A stretch of DNA of 64,000 nucleotides from Megamerina dolium (GCA_963854835.1 OY978530.1:13044609-13108608), one strand, 5' to 3'; positions 11,404 through 23,515 are shown, counted from the stretch's first letter. Program-made: numbers and translations. Notes: a model not told the origin generated them from the letters alone.

Positions 11404-11776
11404 TGGTGCACTTGCCTTCTGGTTGAGTTGGATGTACAGCTATTAGCGACGGTGACTGTGAGACTCGTTGTTGTGGCAACACAAAACACTTCTTGTTCAT
11501 TTGTATATATTTATTGTATATATTTAAACAATGTTGAGCACTTAATTTTAACTCTTGTTTAAAATTAAATATATTTCGTGTAATTAAAGGGAATCGAGTT
11601 ATTACATCGAGAGGGAAAAATATCGCGCACTGCTCGAGAAATTGGGGCTGTTTTTATTATTTTCAATTTTAATTTTAATATTTATAGGAACACGCACTTG
11701 TTCTATCGAAGGAGAAAGTATCAACAATGTAAAAATATATAAAAATGGAAAGTGAAGAGTATAAAGGAAAAGGAAA
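11404..11776 (-). repeat. BEL long terminal repeat, right copy
   Basis: 373 bp copy of 6789-7159. By orientation it is the 5' LTR. I could not find a convincing primer-binding site at its inner edge (minus-strand ...GTGCACCACATTCAGAG). Confidence 0.7.
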
Positions 11777-12325
11777 GAGAAAATCTTGCATAACGCTTTA
11801 TATGGTCATCTTGTTTTTTGCCTATCTCCAATCTCGCTGTAAGTTCTGCTGTAATCAGCATTATCGTTGGATATCGAATGACATTCTACCGCTTTCTCAA
11901 TGCTCAACTTTAAAACAATAATCTTGAAAATACAGATTCTACTGTGCTATTTCTCGGATACACCATTCTTGGTCATAGTTTGTTTAAACGCTACACAATC
12001 GGTGATTAATTTAAATCTTATATCTAGCAAATAGTGCCAGAACTGCGATATGATATCCTAAGCGCCGAACCATCGCTCTCGAAAAGAGCTAGAGTTATAT
12101 ATATGAACAAATAATAAAATAATGCATAAAAAGTAGCATATTTCAAGGGGATATATTTTTTTATTTTATTTTCTGTGAACTTTTTCATCTGCTCGCCGAG
12201 GACTCAATATGAAGTTCCGATACACCTAAGCTACAGAGGCCCACGTGACATAGCTCCCCTCCTTCAGAGTAGGAACAGCTAAGTGAAGAATTGTTCAAGC
12301 GGCGCTGCTAGAGACCTACTTCGAT
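11777..12325. other. No recognised feature
   Basis: Roughly 550 bp of AT-rich sequence. No coding frame, repeat or structural motif was identified on either strand. Confidence 0.4.
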
Positions 12326-12720
12326 GTGCTGGGTGAAGATCCAGGTCCAGCACCATCAATTCGTGACGTCGGATGGCACCATTCACGCATAAAGCTTGTA
12401 GCATGCTTGGACCAAAGGTTATTAATGCTCTACAAGCTAGCTATGGCCAAACTCGTTGAGATTTTCCCCAACGCAAAGTTGGAGGATATCCCAAGGGAAG
12501 AAATTCCAAGCCGACCCCGTACACGGATTCGGATTCCTGCAGAACCCTCCGACCCTGAGAAAGTCCTTAAACTCCTTCAGAGAGGCAATGAGCTTGGAAG
12601 ATAGCGAAACTGGAGGAACCAAGTGACTACAGGCAGATTTGCCTGGTCATAAACAAAGAATCGTAGGAACTTCTATCTAAGACCGGAGGTGTGATCAAAG
12701 TTTATAAGCAAGATGGAGAA
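12326..12720 (+). pseudogene. DUF4780-like fragment
   Basis: The frame reads FPNAKLEDIPREEIPSRPR followed by TRIRIPAEPSDPEKVLKLLQ. That matches a motif pattern (GAKLE-(x)n-IPSRPR-(x)n-IPA-PS-PE-IL) recalled from DUF4780 proteins that accompany insect retroelements. After a stop at 12604 a shifted frame continues with YRQICLVINKES and TGGVIKVYKQDG, the expected next part of the domain. The domain's biochemical role is unknown to me. This copy is broken by a frameshift and by a stop within the second segment. Confidence 0.55.
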
Positions 12721-12721
12721 C

Positions 12722-13240
12722 CTGATAAGTTATCTATTATATATTTTTTGGTGGAAAATGTGTAAATCTACATACGTATATATGTACTACGTAATGAGAT
12801 TTGTTATGTCATAAATTGAGAGAAAATGGGACGAGAATTAGGAAGTCGCATCACCTGGGAGTGTAGCAATGTACCATCAAACTCCGAAATTCTTAGCGAC
12901 ATCTTTCAGTTACAACAGCATGGGACGAGGACTACCTGCTGCTGTAATGGCACTTGTAGCAGAACTCCAGAGTATAATATCTACTTGTAATTTCCCTTTT
13001 GTTTTACTTGACGTTAAAAAATTTGAAAAACTAAGGAAGATCAAAAAGAAACTAATAGAAAAACTTGAGAGAATGGATGAGAAATTGAAGAGATGAAAAT
13101 TAACATTTGCAAATATTAAACAATAAAAAGTAAATTAGTGGAAATTAGTTGAATAATTAACAAAAAATTGACAAATTGAAATGTTAAATTAAAAATAATT
13201 AAAAAGAATGAAAAATTGAAATGAAGTTATTACTCAATAT
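12722..13240 (+). repeat. Dispersed repeat R, fullest copy
   Basis: Its first ~100 bp recur at 15193-15290 and its second part (from ggcacttgtagcag near 12948) recurs at 18421-18640. The third copy ends with a block containing gacgaagagcagcgaaacgt. The AT-rich layout and position around an Osvaldo-type pol suggest pieces of one LTR family, which is an inference. Confidence 0.6.
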
Positions 13241-13329
13241 AAAAATATGGAATGTAGACAAATAAAGAAATTACTTTAGTCGTCTGGGACCGACCAAATT
13301 ATACCCTGCATATGTATATATATATATAT

Positions 13330-14130
13330 AAAGTTTGGTCGCGTACCCATCTTTTTTTTACACTACTTTGTATAGGAGTTACATTAAGAAGTACGCGTGG
13401 CTCACCAATTTTTTGAGGCATAATTTCGGCCTATAATACTAATGTACACCTAAAATATGGTTGTCCTAGGCGTATTATTTTGGAAGTTATGGGTGTTTTA
13501 AAATTTAAGATAATTCCGATTCTTCGTATGGGAGCTATATATAGAAAGTGGGGGTGACTTGCCTCATTCTTGTAAATCTAATTATCCTACGATGAATAGG
13601 TTAAGTTAGGGCGGTTTTGCATTTTTTTAAATTTCCGCAACTTTGTATGGTGGCCCCAATATTAATTTAGGTGTTAATTATGGTTATTCTAGATAAAAGA
13701 CTACCGTAGCTACAGCTATTTCAATTTAAAAGAAATTCAATCATTTTGCATGGGGACTACTATAAATAGTAGGCGTAGCGCGTCCATTTCCTGTAAATCT
13801 ATTTATCCTTACAATACTAATTCGCAAATTAATGATGGTTGTTCTAAGCTAAATAGTTTGTAAGTTTTGGGGCTTAAAAATTTGTGTTTAATTCCCTCAG
13901 CTTTGTATGGGAGCCACATAAAAAATAGGCGTGGCCTGCTGATTTTATGCCAGATTATATCCGACTATCATATTAATCTAAGTGTCAAATATAGTTCTCT
14001 TAGACCGAAAATTGACGAAGTTACGGCGGTTTAAATTTATATGAAATTCAGGCACTTTATATGGGAGATACTATAAAAAGTAGGAGTGGCTTGCCCATTT
14101 CTGGCAAGATTATATAACAGTAATATAACT
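13330..14130. repeat. Degenerate ~160-bp tandem repeats
   Basis: Five or so diverged units each contain variants of ctttgtatgggagccac, aaaagtaggcgtggc, ttgcccatttctgtaaatct and tggttgttctaag. Units start near 13366, 13526, 13643, 13747, 13899 and 14050. The same type of sequence (gtgtgggcgtggt, acagacagacggatggaca) resumes at 14640-14860, after a LINE fragment. Such repeats are familiar from fly genomes, but I cannot name the family. Confidence 0.7.
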
Positions 14131-14149
14131 CTACGTATTAAATCTTGTT

Positions 14150-14632
14150 ACCCTTAAACGTAGCACCTGCCCACCCGTAAAACTCAATGATGTAAATATT
14201 CCGCAATGTAACGAAACTTGGAGAACACATATCTTCACCAAACGTAAGGCGTTAGGAATCAAACTCAAAAATTTGCTAAATCGAAACTCCCAAGTCTCAC
14301 TCGAGACTAAACTCTCACTCTACTCAGCTGTCCTAAACCCAGTATGGACATATGGCATACAGCTGTGGGATACTGCGGCGACTTCCTATGTCGAAATTCT
14401 CCAAAGATTTCAATCTAAAACCCTACGTATGATTGTAAACGCCCCATATTATGTCACAAACAACCAAATCCATCGTGACTTGAAAGCTCCAACAGTTGCT
14501 GAAGTAATCAAAAAGCATGCCAAATCACACAATCAAAGACTCCAAACCCACCCTAACCCACTAATATCGGATCTCAATTCTAATTCTATTAAAAAAAAAA
14601 TTTTGTCCCAGATGGTATAATAAGTAAGTTAT
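14150..14632 (+). pseudogene. Jockey-type LINE, 3' end of reverse-transcriptase ORF
   Basis: The frame before and after 14273 reads KRKALGIKLKNLL and then SLETKLSLYSAVLNPVWTYG plus IQLW. This is the hallmark C-terminal region downstream of the RT in jockey-clade elements. The same region occurs in the 46607-47116 copy (LYKAILKPIWTYGIQFW). The fragment ends in an A-rich stretch at 14588-14600 followed by the stop. It is a 5'-truncated insertion that splits the surrounding tandem repeats. Confidence 0.75.
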
Positions 14633-14639
14633 AGCAAGT

Positions 14640-14860
14640 TAAGGATTTTGAAAATTCCGAGGTTGTTGTTTTGAATGCTTGGTGTGGGCGTGGTTGTTGA
14701 CCAATCATACTCAATATCAATACTCTCCGTACCCTTGAATCATAGGTTACTTATGCCAAATTTCGTCAAAATAACTCAATATTTGCTCAAGTTATTGTGG
14801 GAACCAACCAGCTTACAGACAGACGGATGGACAACGTTAAATTGAAAAGCGACTCTGACC
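14640..14860 (+). repeat. Tandem-repeat flank resumed
   Basis: Contains gtgtgggcgtggttg, a tgccaaatttcgtcaaaata block and acagacagacggatggaca. These phrases usually travel with the ~160-bp repeats at 13330-14130, so this looks like the far side of the array. Confidence 0.55.
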
Positions 14861-14863
14861 ACG

Positions 14864-14865
<2 letters not shown>

Positions 14866-14939
<74 letters not shown>
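14866..14939. repeat. (TA)n microsatellite
   Basis: About 74 bp of TA dinucleotides with one A insertion near 14911. Confidence 0.9.
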
Positions 14940-14942
<3 letters not shown>

Positions 14943-15074
14943 TTTTGTTTGTTAATTTCTTTATTCTTCTCACACCACCACCTTTAACTTATACCCTGAA
15001 TAATATACATATATGCAAGGTATATATATTTCGGTCAGATGTTTGTAACCACTTGAAGGAATCTTCGGAGATGT

Positions 15075-15290
<216 letters not shown>

Positions 15291-15292
15291 GG

Positions 15293-16145
15293 CAATCATA
15301 AAGATTGGGCATTATCAGTGTGGCTTCAGACCTGGTAAATCCACTATCGACCAGATTTTCACACTGCTCCAAATCCTAGAGAAGACCCAAAAAAATAGAC
15401 CGACATATTATTTGTTGATTATAAAGCCGCTTTCGACAGTCCGGTAAGGAGTAAAGATCTAGTGTCAACAAACAAAGAGTACCGGCGTCTTGGGCAGCAC
15501 GTCACTGTTGACAACTACGCTTTTGAAGTAGTAAGGGACTTTGTCTATCTTGGAACCAGCATTAACAGCAGTAATGACGTCAGCTTGGAGATCATGCGTA
15601 GGATAACTCTACAGGTGTTACTTTGGGCTGAGTAAGCAGTTGAGAAGTCGAGCCCTCTCTCGAAGAACGAAAACTACACTCTACAAGTCTCTCATCATGC
15701 CTGCCCTAACATATGGCGCTGAAGCCTGGACAATTTCCACCTCGGATGAGCGAATGCTTGGAGTTTTCGAGAGAAAAGTCCTACGCAGGATCTTTGGACC
15801 TATTTGCGTTGGTGGCGAGTACCGAATAAGGTACAACCATGAGCTGTACGAGCTGTATGCCGATATTGACATAGTAAAGCGCATCAAAATCCAGCGGCTG
15901 CGCTTGCTAGGCCATGTCGAGCGAATGGAAGAACACGCTCCAGCTAAGAAGGTGTTATATTCGGAACCCGCTGGAGGACGACGCAGAAGAGGAAGACCAA
16001 ACCTCCGGTGGAAAGACCAAGTACTGGAGAACCTGACGGCGCTTAGAATTTCTAACTGGCGCCAGCTAGCGAAGAACAGAGATGGCTGGGGAAGCATGTT
16101 ATTTTCGGCCTAAATCGATATTCGGTTGTTATGGCCACATAAGTA
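15293..16145 (+). pseudogene. RTE-like LINE, internally deleted copy
   Basis: It begins inside the RT at YQCGFRPGKSTIDQIFTL, jumps from the DYKAAFDSPV region directly to the sequence equivalent to DNYAFKVLRYFVYL in the copy at 19012-22500, and continues to the C-terminus (LYKSLIMPALTYGAEAWT, GHVERMEEHAPA). The deletion removes the catalytic YADD box. The last 157 codons (15640-16113) are open. The 3' end is gttatggccacataag followed by a short TAAG repeat, as expected for RTE-type tails. It inserted into an older gypsy pol: coding on its right resumes with DAYPLP. Confidence 0.8.
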
Positions 16146-16147
16146 AG

Positions 16148-18350
16148 TAAGTAACTGTAAAAGATGCATATCCATTGCCCATTATTGATATTATTTAAGT
16201 CGATTGACAAAAGCCGAATTTATTACAAGTTTAAATTTGAAGCAAATCTGCATTTAATATGCCTGGTAGGCCATTGTATCATTTTAGAGTAATGCCTTTT
16301 AATTTCTGTAATGCTCCAAAGACGATGTCACGTTTAATGCACCAAGTAATTCCGTATAACCTGAGATCTGACATATTTATATATTTGGACGATTTAGTAA
16401 TTGTTTCAAGTGATTTCGAGAGGCATTTGCAAGCTGTTCAAGAACTAGATCAACAACTTCAGAAGCCTGGTTTATCAATTAATGTCCAGAAAAGTAAGTT
16501 TTGTATGCGCGAAGTGCGAATTTTAGGTGATGTTGTCGGTAATGGTACCATTTTTACAGATTACTGAATTCGCAATTCCATGTGAAACAATTTAGACGCG
16601 TTTTTGGGCATGAAATTTATTAGAAATTATGATTCAGCTACTAATCCTTTAATGGATTTGTTGAAATATAATCGAAATTTAGGTGGAATGATGAAGCTCA
16701 AAAATCGTTCGATGAGCATTGTTAACAATGGCTCCCGTTTTGCATAGCCCGGACTTTACGAAAACATTTTATATTAATTGTGATGCTAGCAAAACTGGAG
16801 TGGGAAGCGTACTGATACAACTCAATGAATGTAAGGAAGAAACTCTTATTGCGTTCATGTCGAAGAAGCTAAATCAAGCGCAAAGAAATTATTCAGTAAC
16901 AGAACAAGAATGTCTAGCGGCCTTATGAACTTTAAAAAAAATTCAGCCTTATGTTGAAGGACATGAACTTACTATCGTCACCGATCACACATAATTAAAA
17001 TGGTTAATGTGCAAGACAAACTTAAATTCTAGTTTAAAAAGATGGGCATTGAAATTACAGGGTTTAACTTTCAAATTTGTACATAGGAAAGGAAGTCAAA
17101 ATATAGTCCCCGATGCTTTGTCCAGAACTAATTCAGATGATTTATCTGCCATTGAAAATGATAGAGATTTTTTTGTCGATTTAGGTTCACCACATTTTCA
17201 GTCTGTAGAATACAAAGGTCTAGTCGGAAGAATTAACTCCAATCAAAACAAACTTCCTGAACAAAAAGTTATTGATAATTTCGTTTATCGTCATACTGAG
17301 CACTTATATGATGATTTGTCGTGGAAATTGTGGATAACACAAGGTTTAGTTAAAACAATTCTAGAGAAAGCTCGCTCATGATGATCCATTAGCATCGCAT
17401 TGGGCGTATACGAAGTTATTATTACTGGCCTAAATTAGTAGATGATGTCAAGATGTTTGTAAATTCTTGTGACGTCTGTAAAAGCACAAAATATCCAAAT
17501 TATACACACAAATTATACGTCCGCCCATGAATGAAACTGCTTAGATTCATATGGTTTTTTAAAAGCTGTATGTGGACTATCTTGGACCGTATCCATGTTC
17601 TATATCTGGTAATATTGGTGTTTTTATAGTTGTCGACCACTTTTCATAATATCTGTTTTTGAGAGTTGTTAAGAAATTTACTACAGATATCACATGCAAG
17701 TGCTTAAAAACCACTGTCTATGATAATGCAACTCAATTAAGGTCTAAAGACTTTAACAGTCTTCTTCAACTCTATAACGTGAATCACGTTTATACAGCAG
17801 TACTTTCGCCACAGGCAAATGCTTCAGAACGAGTAAATCGGTCTGTTATTTTTGGTATTAAAGCTTATATAAACCCTAACCCTGAATGAGTGCCTTTGTA
17901 GCATAAGTTGTGCTTTACGTTCGGCAACACATAGTGCTATTGTTATATCACCTTATTTTATGGCATTTGGTCAGCATATGATTACCAATGGTTCCATTTG
18001 TAGCTTGTTAAGGCATTTGCAAATGTTAGATGATAGATCTGTAAATTTTAATCGTAATGATTCAATGGGAAATTTTAGCAGTAATGCATGTAACCTGATC
18101 AAATGATAACAGGAACGTAACAAGCGTACATACAACTTACGATCTATATTAGTAAACGCTGATGTAAATCAAGAAGTTTGTCGTAGAAATGTTCAGCAAA
18201 GAAATTTCGAAAAAGGATTCAATTCCAAATTTGCTCCTACTTCTGTAAAATCTCGCATTAGACGTAAATTAGGCAACGGTTATTATGAGTTAGAAGATCT
18301 TCAAGGGCATTTAGTTGGCGTATATCACAGTAAAGATATTAAGCAATAAT
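16148..18350 (+). pseudogene. Osvaldo/Ulysses-type Ty3/gypsy pol, decayed
   Basis: The region aligns piecewise with the intact pol at 56276-59632. It holds the RT part (GRPLYHFRVMPF, then YLDDLVIVS), RNase H (FYINCDASKTGVGSVL), the tether QNIVPDALSRTNSDDLSA, and integrase (SPQANASERVNRSV, then HSKDIKQ at the end). The usual FG in MPFG is FN. Many stops and frame changes are present and the leading PR/RT part is absent. It is an older relative, not a copy, of the element at 54108. Confidence 0.85.
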
Positions 18351-18410
18351 GTAATTTTTCGTTAATGCTATAAGTGGTATCAGCTTTTGTTTATTTGATC
18401 CACAAAATCT

Positions 18411-18960
18411 GTTTTTGACGGCACTTGTAGCAGGAGTACAGAGAATAGTATCTACCTGTTGTAATTTACTTTAATTTTATTTGGTGCTAAAAAAATTTGA
18501 AAAACTATGGAATATGAAAAAGTAATTAATAGGAAAAAATAAGAAAATTGAATTCGAGGAGTTTTTGTTGTACTTGAGAGGGAATGGATAAGAAATTGAA
18601 AAGATTAAATTGAACATTTGCTTACATCTTATGCATTATTATACAGATAGGTGCAGCTAACATCTTATGCTTAAGTAATACGAATTAATGTTAAATGTTA
18701 AATGAAATGTAAAATGTTAAAATTTAAAATATTTTTGTGCAATAATGTTTATAAATTGGTTAGTGTGCAACACAAATATTGTGTTTATGAAGTTTCTAAG
18801 CTAAACTGTATACATGTATGTACAAAAATGTTAAATATAAAATAATGTTTTGTGCTTTTTTAAAATAAACAGACGCCCCTAAAGAAGCTGACGAAGAGCA
18901 GCGAAACGTCGGGTAAATAAAAAAGATTGAATAGTTTTTTATTCGCATCCACTTATAATT
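18411..18960 (+). repeat. Dispersed repeat R, 3' part
   Basis: From ggcacttgtagcag it follows 12948-13240 with many small differences, then continues beyond it to a block containing gaagctgacgaagagcagcg, aaacgtcgggtaaataaa and a T-rich tail. Its place directly after pol fits a 3' LTR. Confidence 0.5.
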
Positions 18961-19117
18961 GACCAAAAAGCATAAAAAAACTTAAATAGTATTGTCTATG
19001 ATTTCTTCTTCTTATGTGGCCATAACAACCGAATATCGATTTAGGCCGAAAATAACATGCTTCGCCAGCCATCTCTGTTCTTCGCTAGCTGGCGCCAGTT
19101 CAAAATTCCAAGCGCCG

Positions 19118-22100
19118 TCAGGTTCTCCAGTACTTGGTCTTTCCACCGGAGGTTTGGTCTTCCTCTTCTGCGTCGTCCTCCAGCGGGTTCCGAATATAAC
19201 ACCTAGCTGGAGCGTGTTCTTCCATTCGCTCGACATGACCTAGCCAGCGCAGCCGCTGGATTTTGATGCGCTTTACTATGTCAATATCGGCATACAGCTC
19301 GTACAGCTCATGGTTGTACCTTATTCGGTACTCGACACCAACGCAAATAGGTCCAAAGATCTTGCGTAGGACTTTTCTCTCGAAAACTCCAAGCATTCGC
19401 TCATCCGAGATGGAAATTGTCCAGGCTTCAGCGCCATATGTTAGGGCAGGCATGATGAGAGACTTGTAGAGTGTAGTTTTCGTTCTTCGAGAGAGGGCTC
19501 GACTTCTCAACTGCTTAAAAAAAAAAAATAAATAAATATGTGGCACTTAAAGCCCCAAAGGGCTCATTGGCCGAGCTTCTCTTCCATTACTGTTGTGCGT
19601 CTTAAATTTGGACAGTATTAGAATGGACCTACTTATTTAAGCCGGTTCCGAACGGTAGAACACTTGTGACATCACTTTTTCTGAGCTTTGTCACAGAGTT
19701 CTTTTTAGAAGCTTTTTCATGGCAAGTTGTTACTGTCGGAAGAATTGCCAATTGCTTGCCGACAGGTGGGTACCGTTCGAAAGAAAAATCTTTTCAATAT
19801 TAAATTTGTTATGCATCAGCCGGGTATTGAACCACGACTTACAGATCAGAAGGCGAACACACTAACCACTGAGCTACGGCACCCATTCTCAACTGCTTAC
19901 TCAGCCCAAATTAACACCTGTAGAGTTATCCTACGCATGATCTCCAAGCTGACGTCATTACTGCTGTTAATGCTGGTTTCAAGATAGACAAAGTACCTTA
20001 ATACTTTAAAAGCGTAGTTGTCAACAGTGACGTGCTGTCCAAGACGCCGGGACTCTTTGTTTGTTGACACTAGATACTTCGTCTTGCCCTCGTTCACCAT
20101 GAGACCCATCCGACGCGACTCTTTTTCCATCTCTGAGAATGCTGCACTGACTGCTCGCGTTTTCATGCCGATTATGTCAATATCGTCGGCATACGCTAAC
20201 AGCATGACACTTTTGTTGAAGATAGTGCCATTATGTCGTAGATCAGCAGCTCGTATTATTTTCTCCATAATAAGATTGAAGAAGTCGCATGATAACGAAT
20301 CACCTTGTCTGAAACCCCGTTCGGTATTAAACGGTGCAGAGAGGTCCTTCCCAATTTTCACTGCACAACGGGAGTTATGCAGTGTCATTCTACAAAGTCG
20401 AATGAGCTTTGCAAGAATACTGAACTCAGACATTGTTGCGTAGAGGTAATCCCTTACCGGACTGTCGAAAGCGGCTTTATAATCAACAAATAGGTGGTGT
20501 GTGTCGATCTGTTTTTCTTGGGTCTTCTCCAGGATTTGGCGCAGTGTGAAAATCTGGTCGATGGTGGATTTACCAGGTCTGAAGCCACACTGATACGGTC
20601 CAATCAGGTTGCTGAGCATAGGCTTCAACCTTTCACACAGTACGCTCGATAGAACTTTGTATGCGATGCTCAGGAGACTTATTCCACGGTAGTTGGCGCA
20701 AATTGTGGGGTCTCCTTTTTTATGTACAGGACAGAGAACACTGAGCCTCCAATCATCAGGCATGCTTTCATCCGACCATATTCTGTTTATGAGCTGGTGC
20801 ATGCGGGTGAGCAGCTCATCGCCTCTGGTCTTAAACAACTCGGCTGGCAGACAATCAGCACCTGCAGCTTTGTTGTTCTTCAGCCATAAAATGGCCGTTT
20901 CAACCTCGTCATAGTCGGATGGTGGAACATCAACACCATCATCTGTAATTGGGGTTATCGGGCAATCTCCTCCTCCTAACGTGGAGAAGTGTTCCCTCCA
21001 TAGGCTCAGTACACTCTGGACATCTGTAACCAGATTCCCATTTCCATCACGACAAGAAGAGGCTCCGGGATTTAAACCTCCACTCATGCGCTTGATCTTT
21101 TCTAAGAATTTTCGAGTCTCATTCTTGTCGGTACACATCTCTATCTCCTCACACTCGTGTCTTTCTTGCTCTCTTTTCTTGCGCCTGAAAAGACGTCTCT
21201 CTGCGCTCCTTTTCTCTCTGTACCACTCCTTAACAGCTCGCGTTGCGCTTGCACGCAGGGTTTTTCTGTAGGCGGCGCCTTTCTCTGCGGTAGCGTCGTG
21301 ACACTCCTGATCATACCACTCATTCCTCAGAGGCCGGTAGTAACCGATTACCTCCTCGGCAGCAGTAGTCATGGAGTGGGATATATGTGTCCACCGTGCG
21401 CATGTATCATCAAGTGGGGGAGTGTTCTGCATAAGCAGATCCGATAGCCGAGTGGAAAATGCATCTACTGTCTCTGGTGATCGCAGCTTACTGACGTCGA
21501 GCTTTTTCTGTGTGTGACTTCTCTTATGAACGCACATAAGCGTGTGCGCACCTTAGCTGTAACAAGGTAGTGATCCGAGTCGATGTTGGCAGCACGGATC
21601 GATTTCACTTCCATCACACTGGAAGCATGCCTTCCGTCAATCACCACATGATCAATTTGGTTTCTTGTACGTTGATCTGGAGACAGCCATATCGCTTTGT
21701 GGATATCGAGATGCTGGAATCTGGTACCACCAATTACCATGTTTCGTGCTGCGGCGAAGTCGATCAGCCTCATTCCGTTATCGGAGGTGTTCTGATGGAG
21801 TCTGAATTTTCCGACAGTTGGACCAAAGGTACCTTCCTTGCCCACCGTAGCATTACAGTCGCCAAGCACGATTTTGATATCGTGGCGGGGGCAGCGGTCA
21901 TAAGCTTCTTCGAGGCGCTGAAAGAAGCTCTCCTTGGTCACATTGTCCTTCTCAACCGTCGGAGCGTGGACACATATAAGGCTGATGTTCAAGAATTCTG
22001 TCTTGATGCGGATTGTGGCCAGCCGCTCGTTCACATGCGTGAAATGTGAGAGGAGATGATGTAGTCTCCTGCTGACCAAAAATCCACATCCTAATTCGTG

Positions 22101-22358
22101 CCTTTCAGCATGGCAACTATAGTAGATGTCACAGGACGCTCTTTTGGAGCAGCCCTGTCCTGTCCATCGCATTTCCTGGAGAGCGGTGATGTCAGCTCTG
22201 TATTTTTCGAGGACATCAACCAGCTGGATAGAGGCACCCTCCCTATAAAGGGACCGGACATTCCAGGTGCATATCCGTAAATCATTGTCCTTTTTTCGTT
22301 TGCGGGAGTCATCAACAAAAGCGGTAGTCCTTATCCGAGGCATATTTGTTTTTTTCAT
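19118..22358 (-). pseudogene. LINE ORF: EEP endonuclease plus reverse transcriptase
   Basis: From 22358 the protein opens with an exonuclease-endonuclease-phosphatase domain: ICTWNVRSL, ITALQEMRWTGQG, VLGDCNATVG, and DSDHYLV at its end. Proteins like this are often annotated as craniofacial development protein 2-like. A single-base frameshift around 21540 joins it to the RT part (21537-19897): CPVHKKGDPTICANYRGISL, GFRPGKSTIDQIF, FVDYKAAFDSP, FRQGDSLSCDFFN, and the catalytic LLAYADDIDII. The SINE at 19518-19885 then interrupts it, and the C-terminus resumes at 19517 (TLYKSLIMPALTYG). A last frameshift occurs near 19205. The endonuclease would nick target DNA and the RT copy the RNA there. Confidence 0.8.
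19518..19885 (-). mobile_element. tRNA-derived SINE, copy 1 (complete)
   Basis: It is flanked by a perfect 14-bp duplication, ttctcaactgctta, at 19504-19517 and 19886-19899. On the minus strand the 5' head GGGTGCCGTAGCTCAGTGG has a tRNA-like A box, and GTGGTTCAATACCC is a B box. The body is about 290 bp and the 3' end is AAGTGCCACATATTTATTTA followed by a run of T. It sits inside the RTE-like LINE, so it is younger than that insertion. Confidence 0.9.
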
Positions 22359-22509
22359 TGGGGGGGGGGGTTTTTATGTGGCGGGTCCCAAACCCAACGC
22401 ACAACCTCTAACCGAGGAGATTTTCGCCACTCACTTCAGCCGCCTCCCAGCGGGTGCCAGGAAGACGTTGCCCGGTGGTCGTCACATGGAGGGCCCCCAT
22501 TAATAATAA

Positions 22510-22635
22510 TGAAAGCGCCATCACATAGTAAGCAGAGCAAGCTATATGACTACCCCTCATTAACAAATAAAGGTATCATCACATAGCGCTCAGATCAAGC
22601 TACATGACAGCCAGTGAGTTGACTTGCGATGAGTT
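22510..22635. repeat. Two-unit ~60-bp tandem repeat
   Basis: Two diverged units share the pattern catcacatag...agcaagctatatgac and catcacatag...atcaagctacatgac. It lies immediately upstream of the LINE 5' end and may belong to its 5' region. Confidence 0.55.
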
Positions 22636-23130
22636 CAACAAGGATTGCGCTAGCCCCACCCGGTTGAGGCAGTTAGACACGTTACCTTGCGAAAACACCA
22701 CCAGGTTTACGGTTATATAATATTTTTTCTTTGGTAAACCGTAATAGCTCAAAGCATTGGCAATGAGTATTCGGTACATTAAGTTCAATTTTGTAATACA
22801 AGGAATTACAAAATGTTAATGTTTTTTTTATTGTTAGTTCTTATCAGCAGTTAGAAGTTAAAAAACAATTTATCAGAAAGAATAACACACACACTTGTGC
22901 AAATGTTTTAGTATTCTTGTAGCCGGCATTCTATTATAGTGTGGTTTTAAGTTATTGAATTACATGTTTTAACTTAATTTCATAATTAAATGTTTTTTTG
23001 TTTGTTATATAGCATTTTTCTATTGTGGCATCTTTTAAAGTGGAATTCTATTCAATGTACGTAAGTTTTGCTTGTGTTATTTTAAATATTTTAATTACAG
23101 ACAAATTCATCATTAGGTTAGATTAGGTTA
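22636..23130. other. No recognised feature
   Basis: AT-rich sequence with long T and A runs. No convincing coding, RNA or repeat feature. Confidence 0.4.
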
Positions 23131-23405
23131 TGTGGCTTCCCTCTCTCTGAGACACACTTAGGCCAGAAAGGTCCATTGTGATACCACCGAGCTTCTCTTC
23201 CAATACTCTTGTACGTGGTAAATTTGGGCAGCATTAGAAGGTACTTTTTTATATTAGGCGGTTCCAAGCGGCAGAACCCTTGTGACATCACTTTAACTTA
23301 GCTTTGTCACACAGCTCTTTTAAGAAGCATTTTTGGCAAATTGTTACTGCCAGAAAAATTGCCAATTTTTGCAGGCAGGTGGGTACCGTTCGAAAAAAAA
23401 TCTAA
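23131..23405 (-). mobile_element. tRNA-derived SINE, copy 4 (head missing)
   Basis: It matches the body and 3' part of copy 1 (cgagcttctcttcc, acttgtgacatcacttt-like, aggtgggtaccgttcgaa) with many substitutions. The tRNA-like head is absent: homology ends at about 23400, where the jockey element begins. This is the most diverged copy in the window. Confidence 0.75.
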
Positions 23406-23515
23406 AGACGCTAAATAAAATCAACCAGTTATTTCTGTGTTATAGTTCAATTTATTGTGCATACAGATAAGTAAAAAAGAAAAATAAAATCCAGCAAACT
23501 CAATCGCCTGTTAAT

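Larger units (their letters stand above)
6789..11776 (-). mobile_element. BEL/Pao element, gag retained, no recognisable pol
   Basis: Direct repeats at 6789-7159 and 11404-11776 flank a minus-strand gene of clear BEL/Pao gag type. No reverse transcriptase, RNase H or integrase is recognisable anywhere between them, so most of pol has been lost. Outer LTR limits are uncertain: similarity between the two repeats stops abruptly at 7159/11776 without a TG start or a polypurine tract, so the right copy may be truncated. Confidence 0.7.
19012..22500 (-). mobile_element. RTE-like LINE, almost full length
   Basis: One minus-strand element runs from a GC-rich 5' segment (22370-22500, containing gacgaccaccgggcaac) to a 3' end (gttatggccacataag) at about 19012, with an AAG-rich tail. 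It carries endonuclease and reverse transcriptase and is interrupted only by a SINE and small frameshifts. It is the same family as 15293-16145. I did not find the target-site duplication. Confidence 0.8.

Noticed and set aside
19829..19885. tRNA gene candidates at the SINE heads (also 29612-29675, 35126-35168 and 43675-43732)
   Set aside because: A and B box-like sequences are present but the acceptor stem does not close and the sequence runs directly into SINE body. These are tRNA-derived SINE heads, not tRNA genes.
19263..22049. Plus-strand open frames within the RTE-like LINE
   Set aside because: They are shadows of the minus-strand endonuclease and RT frames.
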